From positions 1-7,966 of the forward strand of contig DASWUD010000015.1 of the NCBI GenBank assembly GCA_036401755.1: a stretch of DNA of 7,966 nt, read 5' to 3'. Below the pieces are notes generated by a model. The model worked only from the letters and a program-made list of their open reading frames with translations. It was not told where the DNA came from and made no database searches. Source of the stretch: DASWUD01 sp036401755 (GTDB taxonomy: Bacteria; Pseudomonadota; Gammaproteobacteria; Thiohalomonadales; Thiohalomonadaceae). How positions within the stretch are numbered: position 1 is the stretch's first letter; every line of letters begins with the position of its first letter. The translations under genes were made by a program, and so were the position numbers. Shown here in pieces: positions 1-5,496 of the stretch.

Positions 1-1003
1 GGCGGTGTGGCGCCTGGAGTCGATAGGACTCCACGCCATGGTGAAGCCGTATGCCTTCATCGGCTACTGCTGGATGGGCTTTCTCTTCCTCTTCTTCTGC
101 ATCGCGCTCTCGCTCGACATAGCGCAGCTGCTGCTCAAGGGGGCGGTGTTTCTGTTCTCCTTCGTACCACCTGCTTTGCTGATGAATGCAAAGAGTCTCT
201 TCCTCTCGGCTATGCTCGCTGCGCTGGCGACGACGGGCTGGGGTTTTGTGGCTGCGCGCACCATCCATGTGGAGCAGGTGACTGTGCAGCTGCCCAATAT
301 GCCGGCCGAAGCAGAGCGTTATCGCATCGTGCAGATCTCCGATATTCATCTCGGCGTGATGACCAACCGTCAGTGGCTCGATGAGGTGATAGCGACGGTG
401 AATGGCCTGCAGCCGGATCTGATCGTCGCCACCGGCGACATCGTCGACAGCCATGTGGACGGTTCACGCGAGTTTGCTGAAGCGATGCGCCGCTTGCAGG
501 CAAGAGACGGCAGCTATGCGATCCCGGGCAATCACGAGCAGTATGCCGGTATCGAACGCTCGCTCCACTTCTTCCGGGAGGCCGGATTTACGCCACTGCG
601 CGATGAGATGGCAAAAGTGCGCCCTTGGTTGACCTTGGTCGGGGTCGATGATCAGGATCGCCACCATGTAGCCGAGGCGGCCGGACCTGATCAGGAGTTG
701 CCACTGTTGCAGAGGGCACGGCAGGGGGGCGGTGTCGTTATCCTGCTTAAACACCAGCCGGTAGTCGCCAAGAGTTCATTGGGACTTTTCGATCTGCAAC
801 TCTCCGGTCATGCACATCAGGGGCAGATCTATCCATTTCGCTATCTGACCCAGATGGTCTATGCGGTTGAGAGCGGTCTGAGCAAACTGGAGAAGGGGGC
901 CTATCTCTACCTCAGTCGCGGTACCGGTACCTGGGGCCCGCCACTGCGCGTGCTGGCACCACCGGAAATCACGTTGTTCGAATTTCACCACGCATCGCAG
1001 TAA
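1..1003 (+). CDS. Membrane-anchored metallophosphoesterase, 5' end cut by window
   Basis: A calcineurin-like metallophosphoesterase of the YaeI/YkuE type, probably acting on a phosphoester at the outer face of the inner membrane; the substrate cannot be read from the sequence. Counting from the GTG at 5, three hydrophobic segments lie at about residues 18-40, 47-62 and 69-85. The dinuclear-metal motifs follow in family order: D113-I-H115, G144-D145, G175-N-H177, K249-H250 and G268-H-A-H271. The ending GTGTWGPP is typical of this family. The frame is open to the window edge and the residues after the GTG already look like the middle of a membrane region, so the true start very likely lies upstream; position 5 is not a credible initiation site. 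The stop is at 1001-1003, 25 bases before tadA on the same strand. No terminator is visible between them. Family assignment is sure, substrate unknown. Confidence 0.93.
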   Translation, partial: AVWRLESIGLHAMVKPYAFIGYCWMGFLFLFFCIALSLDIAQLLLKGAVFLFSFVPPALLMNAKSLFLSAMLAALATTGWGFVAARTIHVEQVTVQLPNMPAEAERYRIVQISDIHLGVMTNRQWLDEVIATVNGLQPDLIVATGDIVDSHVDGSREFAEAMRRLQARDGSYAIPGNHEQYAGIERSLHFFREAGFTPLRDEMAKVRPWLTLVGVDDQDRHHVAEAAGPDQELPLLQRARQGGGVVILLKHQPVVAKSSLGLFDLQLSGHAHQGQIYPFRYLTQMVYAVESGLSKLEKGAYLYLSRGTGTWGPPLRVLAPPEITLFEFHHASQ

Positions 1004-1016
1004 CTCGCGCAGTCGA

Positions 1017-1022
1017 TATAAT
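1017..1022 (+). promoter_or_regulatory. Perfect TATAAT -10 box just before tadA
   Basis: TATAAT occurs at 1017-1022. At the usual distance of about 17 bases upstream there is only a poor -35 (ATCGCA at 994-999). If used, transcription would begin near 1029, which is the first ATG of tadA. It may therefore drive a leaderless message or one that starts at the second ATG (1041). A chance match is possible. Confidence 0.35.
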
Positions 1023-1028
1023 AAGGTT

Positions 1029-1508
1029 ATGAACCAAGTGATGAACGAGACTGCAGATGAGCGTGATCGCCGCTGGATGACCCATGCACTGCTGTTGGCG
1101 CAGCGTGCTGCAGCCGCGGGCGAAGTGCCGGTGGGGGCAGTGATCGTCAAGGATGATGCGATCGTGGGCGAGGGGTGGAACTGTCCCATCGGCCTGAACG
1201 ATCCCACCGCCCACGCCGAGGTTCAGGCGCTGCGCAACGCCGCGCAGCACCTCGCCAACTATCGCCTGCCCGGCACCACCCTCTATGTCACGCTCGAACC
1301 CTGTCCGATGTGCGCCGGTGCCATGGTCCATGCGCGCATCCAGCGCGTAGTGTTCGGCGCGGTAGATCCGCGCAGCGGCGCAGCCGGCAGCGTCTTCAAT
1401 CTATTGCAGGGGACGCCACTCAACCACCAGTGCGAGGTGACCGGTGGAGTTCTCGGGGAGGAGTGTGGGCTTTTGTTGAAAGGTTTTTTCCGCGAAAGGC
1501 GTGGCTGA
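1029..1508 (+). CDS. tadA: tRNA-specific adenosine deaminase TadA
   Basis: TadA converts adenosine-34 to inosine in the anticodon of tRNA-Arg(ACG), letting it read CGU, CGC and CGA; it is a cytoplasmic zinc enzyme acting as a homodimer and is normally essential. The 159-residue product carries the cytidine/deoxycytidylate deaminase signature: H62-A-E64 (zinc ligand and proton shuttle) and P91-C92-P-M-C95, the two remaining zinc ligands. The GEVPVGAV and DPRSGAAGS stretches are characteristic of TadA rather than of guanine deaminases. The start at 1029 has TAAGG only two bases upstream, which is too close for a normal ribosome binding site. A second in-frame ATG at 1041 is an alternative that keeps the whole domain. 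The stop at 1506-1508 lies 12 bases from the end of the convergent mltF. The tadA-mltF neighbourhood also exists in E. coli. Confidence 0.97.
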   Translation: MNQVMNETADERDRRWMTHALLLAQRAAAAGEVPVGAVIVKDDAIVGEGWNCPIGLNDPTAHAEVQALRNAAQHLANYRLPGTTLYVTLEPCPMCAGAMVHARIQRVVFGAVDPRSGAAGSVFNLLQGTPLNHQCEVTGGVLGEECGLLLKGFFRERRG

Positions 1509-1520
1509 GCCTCTTTGTAT

Positions 1521-2930
1521 TCACAACACCGGCGCACTGATGGCGAGGGCCCCTTTTACGCCGGGCCGATTCTCTTCCTGCAGGCTGAGCCAGACCAACA
1601 CTTCGTAATAGCTGCGGATATTCTCCACGTATTTTACCGCCTCGTTACCACGCGCGTAGCCGTGGCGGACTCGCTGGTGCCATTTGCCTTGTCGCAGTAG
1701 CGGAAGGTTGGCCTTTACATCCTTCCAACTGTCGGGATTGCCACCGCGCATCTGGGTGATGATGCGGGCATCTTCCAGATGGTGGAAACCAGTGTTGTAG
1801 GCGGCGAGAGCCAGCCAGGTCCGATCGGGATTTTGAATTCGTTCCGGCATTTTGTTGATTAGCATGCGCAGATAACGTCCGCCGCCTTCGATACTTTCCA
1901 GTGGATCGTGACGGTTGACGACCCCCAGGTGTTGAGCGGTGATGTTGGTCAGCATCATGATGCCGCGCACGCCGGTTCGTGATACGGCATCGGCATCCCA
2001 GTGCGACTCCTGATAGGCCATGGCAGCGAGTAGCCGCCAGTCCAGAGTGTTGTCGAGCCCCACCTTCTGGAATACCTCCTGATAGAGCGGTAGCCGATCG
2101 CGGATATGCTCCTGGAAGGTGCGTGTGCCCACATAGTCGAAGCCGTTCCGGTGACCGTAGTAACGTTCCAGGATCTGCTCCAGTACCCCCGACGCTTTCA
2201 GCTGTTCGAAATAGGCGGTGGCTGCCAGGTAGAGGGTGTCATCCTGGCCATTTTTGGGAAATGCCCAGGCCAGCGGCTCGGGGGCGGTAAGGTCGAAGGC
2301 GGCGTCCAGCTCCGGGTAGAGAAGCTGGTTATTGGCCAGCTCATGAGAATCGGCGACGGTATAGTCGAGGGTCCCGTCCGATACCATCACCAGCAAGTCC
2401 TCACTGCTTGCCTCTCTGTTCTCACTCCACAGCAGTTGGGGAAATTCCTGCTGGTTCTTGGCCAGACTTTCGGCGTGGCTGCTGCGGCTTACCACCTCCA
2501 GTCGTCCCTTCAGATCACCCAATGTGCGGGGGCGGGGTGTGCTGCGGCGATAGACCAGTTGCTCGGTGACACTCTGGTAAGGGGGGGTAAAACGTGCCCA
2601 GTTGCGCCGCGGCGCTGTATCGGTCAACCCGGCCGCGGCGAAGTCTGCCTTGCCATCGGCCAGCTGATTGAGCACATCAGTGATGTTGGGGGCGACGATC
2701 AGCTTCAGTTCAACACCTATGCCGTCGGCAAATCCCTTGGCCAGTTCGTACTCAATACCCGTGGGGCCGTCAGGCCCCTCGTAGTAGGAGGTAGCCGCGT
2801 TGCGGGTAAGCACTGTCACATAGCCCCGCTCCTGTACTTTTTCGAGGGTGCTTTTCGGTTCGGTGCAGCCCCCCAGCAGAAACAGTGCCGACAACACGAG
2901 GGCTGGATGTCGAAAACGGTGTCCGTACAT
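1521..2930 (-). CDS. mltF: Membrane-bound lytic murein transglycosylase F
   Basis: A lytic transglycosylase that cleaves the MurNAc-GlcNAc bond of peptidoglycan with formation of 1,6-anhydroMurNAc, tethered to the outer membrane. The 469-residue product starts with a lipoprotein signal peptide whose lipobox ends at C22 (LLGGC). Residues of about 30-265 form a family-3 solute-binding-type domain, which in MltF is a regulatory module. From about 285 the SLT catalytic domain follows, with the catalytic Glu at 308 in YQESHW, the GVRGIMMLT motif near 320-328 and AYNTG at 377-381. The ATG at 2928-2930 has AGGGAT at 2935-2940 (minus strand) as ribosome binding site and a TATAAT further upstream. Length and architecture match E. 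coli MltF. It is convergent with tadA, with 12 bases between the stops and no visible terminator, so transcripts may overlap. Confidence 0.96.
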   Translation of the reverse strand: MYGHRFRHPALVLSALFLLGGCTEPKSTLEKVQERGYVTVLTRNAATSYYEGPDGPTGIEYELAKGFADGIGVELKLIVAPNITDVLNQLADGKADFAAAGLTDTAPRRNWARFTPPYQSVTEQLVYRRSTPRPRTLGDLKGRLEVVSRSSHAESLAKNQQEFPQLLWSENREASSEDLLVMVSDGTLDYTVADSHELANNQLLYPELDAAFDLTAPEPLAWAFPKNGQDDTLYLAATAYFEQLKASGVLEQILERYYGHRNGFDYVGTRTFQEHIRDRLPLYQEVFQKVGLDNTLDWRLLAAMAYQESHWDADAVSRTGVRGIMMLTNITAQHLGVVNRHDPLESIEGGGRYLRMLINKMPERIQNPDRTWLALAAYNTGFHHLEDARIITQMRGGNPDSWKDVKANLPLLRQGKWHQRVRHGYARGNEAVKYVENIRSYYEVLVWLSLQEENRPGVKGALAISAPVL

Positions 2931-2959
2931 GAGTATCCCTACGTGAGGAGCATCACAGA

Positions 2960-2965
2960 ATTATA
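2960..2965 (-). promoter_or_regulatory. Putative mltF -10 box
   Basis: On the minus strand this reads GGGTATAAT, a perfect -10 hexamer about 30 bases upstream of the mltF ATG, giving a leader of about 20-25 bases. No good -35 is present at 16-18 bases upstream, so the promoter may be weak or activator dependent. Confidence 0.5.
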
Positions 2966-2990
2966 CCCTCCCGGAAACCTCTCAGGGCGG

Positions 2991-3019
2991 TAGACGAGGA
3001 GTGAGTGAATCGTTATCAT
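2991..3019 (+). promoter_or_regulatory. Promoter of tRNA-Ser(CGA)
   Basis: TAGACG at 2991-2996 (4 of 6 to TTGACA) and TATCAT at 3014-3019 (5 of 6 to TATAAT) are separated by exactly 17 bases. The predicted start near 3026 leaves a leader of about nine bases before the tRNA. The bases after the -10 (CCCCACC) form a C-rich discriminator, as in stable-RNA promoters under growth-rate or ppGpp control; that regulation is inferred. Confidence 0.55.
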
Positions 3020-3034
3020 CCCCACCTTCCTTAC

Positions 3035-3124
3035 GGAGGGGTGGCTGAGCGGTTGAAAGCGCACGATTCGAAATCGTGTAACGGTTTACCCCGTTCGAGG
3101 GTTCGAATCCCTCCTCCTCCGCCA
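3035..3124 (+). tRNA. tRNA-Ser (anticodon CGA)
   Basis: A complete class II tRNA that reads UCG codons. The acceptor stem GGAGGGG (3035-3041) pairs with CTCCTCC (3114-3120) with one G-U. The anticodon stem CACGA/TCGTG (3062-3066/3074-3078) encloses the loop TTCGAAA with anticodon CGA at 3069-3071. The long variable arm has the stem ACGG/CCGT (3081-3084/3091-3094), typical of serine tRNAs. The T arm is GAGGG/CCCTC around TTCGAAT. The discriminator is G3121 and CCA is encoded at 3122-3124. It is divergent from mltF and has its own probable promoter. No U-run terminator follows. Confidence 0.98.
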
Positions 3125-3344
3125 TCTTCGCTGGTAACCTAGTGTTATTAAAAGATATTTATTTTTTGGCAACAAATAAATCCGCATTAAATACCCCCAC
3201 AGAGATTTAGTAACCCGGTCGGTCCACAGGCTGGGCGTGCAAATTGTCCAAATAATCCGACAGGTTTTTCAGGAGCGAGCTAACGCCTGGTAGGTGGGGA
3301 TATGGCACCTTGTGTATCCGTGTCCTATGCAGGGAGCACGCTTC
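3125..3344. other. AT-richer gene-free stretch after tRNA-Ser(CGA)
   Basis: No convincing coding sequence is seen in these 220 bases. Composition is clearly more AT-rich than the flanking genes, especially 3140-3195. It contains an A/T-only inverted repeat, ATTTATTT at 3157-3164 and AAATAAAT at 3174-3181. There is also a possible promoter pointing right: TTGGCA at 3166-3171 (5 of 6) and TAAATA at 3188-3193 (3 of 6) with a 16-base spacer. It could drive the small gene at 3345, but it is weak evidence. Confidence 0.4.
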
Positions 3345-3530
3345 ATGAGCATTGAAAAACTTCAGATAGAGTTGGCCGAACTCGAAACGACACTTGCCCG
3401 CATTCCCACAGCGAGCGCCAATGCGGACGACAAAAGCGCACGCGGGATTTATGAGCATTTGATTGCGGAAACACGCATGCATCTGGTGCGGTTAGGCGGG
3501 CCGGCCCTGGACGTTGCACCAGCCCGCTAG
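3345..3530 (+). CDS. Unrecognised 61-residue small protein, predicted helical hairpin
   Basis: I do not recognise this gene. The ATG at 3345 is preceded by AGGGAG at 3331-3336, eight bases upstream, a good ribosome binding site; an upstream in-frame GTG (3294) has no such support. The product has two predicted amphipathic helices. Residues 3-20 carry hydrophobic residues with strict 3-4 spacing (I3, L6, L10, L13, L17, I20). Residues about 32-50 form a second helix (I35, L39, L47, L50). A polar link of about 11 residues (TASANADDKSA) joins them, suggesting a short antiparallel coiled coil. No signal peptide, membrane segment or metal motif is seen. It stands alone between two serine tRNAs and is followed 30 bases later by a hairpin with a short T-run. 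It could be a real small protein, a remnant of inserted DNA, or a chance frame. Confidence 0.5.
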   Translation: MSIEKLQIELAELETTLARIPTASANADDKSARGIYEHLIAETRMHLVRLGGPALDVAPAR

Positions 3531-3560
3531 CTTCTCGGAACTTCACAGGATGGCTTTGGC

Positions 3561-3585
3561 CAGGCGGCTCATTCGCCTGAATTTT
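3561..3585 (+). terminator. Possible weak intrinsic terminator after the small gene
   Basis: CAGGCGG at 3561-3567 pairs with TCGCCTG at 3573-3579 (seven pairs, one G-U) around a five-base loop. It is followed by AATTTT. The T-run is short, so termination would be partial. Its position 30 bases after the stop at 3530 supports the small gene being a separate transcript. Confidence 0.4.
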
Positions 3586-3673
3586 CGCCATTTTCGGGTT
3601 GCACGTGAAAGGCCGTTGGTTTAACCTTGCGCCTCCCTGAAAAGGGGACGGCTGGAAGGCTGTCAGAATACCC

Positions 3674-3808
<135 letters not shown>

Positions 3809-3888
3809 AAGACGATTGAACCCTCAGGGGGCTATCTCCTCGTTCCTGGCTCTGTTTCAATTTCACTTTGAAAGATCACCTGTTCAAT

Positions 3889-4004
3889 GGTGGTCTGCAT
3901 TGGTCCCCTCGCGACGATACGCTGTTAACCCGGTCAGGCCCGGAAGGGAGCAGCCGTAGCAGCTGATTCGAGCGCCGGGGTGTGGCTGGTGCAGGCCGCC
4001 ACCC
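3889..4004 (+). ncRNA. ffs: Signal recognition particle RNA (4.5S)
   Basis: The RNA scaffold of the bacterial SRP, which with Ffh targets nascent membrane proteins to FtsY and SecYEG. The diagnostic domain IV is present: GGTCAGG at 3932-3938, the GGAA tetraloop at 3942-3945 and AGCAGCC at 3949-3955, giving the symmetric and asymmetric loops that bind the Ffh M domain. The ends pair as GGTGG (3889-3893) with CCACC (3999-4003), continued by TCTGCA with TGCAGG after a three-base bulge. The length of about 115 bases matches the 114-nucleotide E. coli RNA, and no Alu domain is present. Exact ends are estimated from the helix. The gene ends about nine bases from the stop of the convergent DUF502 gene. 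No confident promoter was found; a TTTCAA/TTGAAA inverted repeat lies 15-34 bases upstream. Confidence 0.95.
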
Positions 4005-4012
4005 AATTCTCT

Positions 4013-4729
4013 TCATTTACTACTTGTCGATTCATCTTGGCCCTCTGCTGGCGGAGGGCCTGCTGCCTTCTCTTTGTTTTCAAAGTTGATGTTGCCAGGC
4101 GAGATGGTGCCGCCCGAGATGATAAAGGACATCGCCTCATCCACGCTCCAGTCGGTATTGATGATCCGTTCCAGCGGTACGATTTCCATATAGCCAGAGG
4201 TAGGGTTAGGGGTGGTGGGGACGTAGACGGCAGCCAACTTTTGACCGGTATTTGGGTCGGTGAGCACCTGGGTGACAAATCCCAGGGCGCGCATCTCGGG
4301 GGTGGGAAATTCAATCAAAACCACGCGCTGTACCTGTTCCGGCTTTTGCTGTAAGGCGGCGATGAGTTTCTTGGCGGCACCATAGACGAGCTGTACCAGG
4401 GGAATGCGCGCGATAAAGGATTCCAACATGGCCAGCAGGTGGCGCCCCACCATCCGCGAAGTGATCCAGCCGAGCAGATAGAGCAGCAGTAGCGTGATAA
4501 TCACCGCGAGCAACGATTGAAACCAGGGGGTCAGCAGCCATTCGGCCAGCGCGGGGGAGAAGCTCTCCACGGCACGCGACATGCCGCGCACCCCGGGACG
4601 CCCGATACGCGAGAGCTGATTGAAGAGGAAGCCGAAGACCAGCCAGGTGATCCAGAGCGGGATCATGACCAGCACGCCGGTGATCAGGTTGCGCCGGATA
4701 TGGGTGCGGAAAGCTCTGTTATTCTCCAT
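4013..4729 (-). CDS. DUF502 family inner-membrane protein
   Basis: A 238-residue member of the DUF502 family, integral membrane proteins of unknown biochemical role found in many Proteobacteria and related to plant COV proteins. Two membrane segments are clear, at about residues 14-39 (ending WLVFGFLFNQL) and 69-94 (LLAVIITLLLLYLLGW). They are followed by the conserved IPLVQLVYGAAKKL stretch (109-122) and a soluble domain with the family motif VPTTPNPTSGY (150-160) and the SGG motif near 205. The C-terminal 25 residues are charged and low complexity. The ATG at 4729 has TAAGG at 4737-4741 (minus strand), seven bases away. It lies 91 bases downstream of the CZB gene on the same strand, so co-transcription is possible. 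Family assignment is firm; function is unknown. Confidence 0.93.
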   Translation of the reverse strand: MENNRAFRTHIRRNLITGVLVMIPLWITWLVFGFLFNQLSRIGRPGVRGMSRAVESFSPALAEWLLTPWFQSLLAVIITLLLLYLLGWITSRMVGRHLLAMLESFIARIPLVQLVYGAAKKLIAALQQKPEQVQRVVLIEFPTPEMRALGFVTQVLTDPNTGQKLAAVYVPTTPNPTSGYMEIVPLERIINTDWSVDEAMSFIISGGTISPGNINFENKEKAAGPPPAEGQDESTSSK

Positions 4730-4820
4730 GGGGATGCCTTACGGGTGGCCGCTCATCAGATCTCTAGTCTGGTGTTTGCACGGACGCAACCTGACCCTTA
4801 TGGCGCCCAGGCAGGGTGTG

Positions 4821-5210
4821 TTAGTCCGGCAGGGTACTTACTTCCTGTTCCAGAATGTCGATCTGCTCGAGCAAGGTGCGGGAAATGGCGATCAGTTCGT
4901 CCAGTTTGTGGTGTGCACTGTGGTTGTCGCCCTGCTGTACCACCAGTTCATGGATCTGGCCATAGACCGCATGGAGCATCTCGTGCGGCGCCTCGACATC
5001 ACGGAAGATATCCAGATGGCCTAGCTGGCGTGCCCCTTCTCCGTAGTACCACTGACCGAATTTGCAGTCGGTGTGTTTGACGGGCAATCTGTCCTCGGCT
5101 ATTGGTACGCCGCTCACCAGCCCCTGGGCGTAGGCGCGCCAGCGAATGTGGGACGATTTGGCGCGGCGGATTAATGCAAGCAGCTCTTCCTTGTTGCTCA
5201 GTTCACTCAT
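4821..5210 (-). CDS. Stand-alone CZB (chemoreceptor zinc-binding) domain protein
   Basis: The 129-residue product is essentially one CZB domain. It shows the zinc-ligand pattern known from chemoreceptors and from the diguanylate cyclase DgcZ: a first His in helix 1 (H21, in SHIRWR), C49 in CKFGQW, and H76-x3-H80 in HEMLH. Only the short N-terminal helix and the C-terminal helix (residues about 97-124) surround it; there is no output domain, signal peptide or membrane segment. The likely role is zinc or redox (hypochlorite, cysteine) sensing in trans, perhaps on a chemoreceptor or c-di-GMP enzyme encoded elsewhere; this is inference. The start at 5210 was chosen because AGGAG lies at 5218-5222 (minus strand), seven bases upstream; the frame extends 21 codons further without a ribosome binding site. 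It is divergent from dnaX. Confidence 0.9.
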   Translation of the reverse strand: MSELSNKEELLALIRRAKSSHIRWRAYAQGLVSGVPIAEDRLPVKHTDCKFGQWYYGEGARQLGHLDIFRDVEAPHEMLHAVYGQIHELVVQQGDNHSAHHKLDELIAISRTLLEQIDILEQEVSTLPD

Positions 5211-5272
5211 TGAATAACTCCTGTTCGGGTGATTGTCCAGGCTGGCAGCATGCCTCCCCGGGAAGGGGCGCA

Positions 5273-5278
5273 ATTATG
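5273..5278 (-). promoter_or_regulatory. Possible -10 box of the CZB gene
   Basis: On the minus strand CATAAT (5 of 6) lies about 63 bases upstream of the CZB start. There is no good -35. The perfect ten-base palindrome TGGCATGCCA at 5299-5308 sits about where a -35 or activator site would be. A second GCATGCC lies in the predicted leader at 5248-5254. Confidence 0.3.
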
Positions 5279-5440
5279 ACAACTACTGTGTTTGTGAATG
5301 GCATGCCAAGCTTCGCACTCCAGCGTCCTTGCGGTATTCACGCACATATTGTAGTGATTTATCTTGTGAATTCCAGAGCGACAGCCATCGGTTTCCTGTG
5401 AGAAAGGAGAAGGGCGGCCAACCCTGCCTGGCTGATGGGG

Positions 5441-5446
5441 TATAAT
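5441..5446 (+). promoter_or_regulatory. dnaX promoter -10 box
   Basis: TATAAT in the context GGGGTATAATCCC, 50 bases before the dnaX ATG, giving a leader of about 44 bases. The expected -35 region (around 5418-5423) has no good match. A small CCGG-TAAT-CCGG hairpin (5467-5478) lies in the leader. It likely serves the dnaX-ybaB-recR operon. Confidence 0.55.
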
Positions 5447-5496
5447 CCCGCGTTCATTTCAGAGGACCGGTAATCCGGCGGCTAAAGGCAGAACAG

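Noticed and set aside
2106..2993. 295-codon open frame antisense to mltF
   Set aside because: It overlaps the clear MltF coding sequence and its signal peptide; the composition is that of a reverse-strand shadow and there is no ribosome binding site.
3498..3527. Inverted repeats (GGGCCGGCCC and GCGGGC/GCCCGC) at the end of the small gene as a terminator
   Set aside because: They lie inside the coding frame, the pairings compete with each other and no T-run follows; the hairpin at 3561-3579 is a better candidate.
4755..4775. CTGATGAG on the minus strand, resembling a hammerhead ribozyme core
   Set aside because: The partner GAAA and the closing helices are not found at the required positions; a short motif match by chance.
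5211..5273. 21-residue N-terminal extension of the CZB protein
   Set aside because: The extension lacks a ribosome binding site, while the inner ATG at 5210 has AGGAG seven bases upstream and begins the conserved domain.
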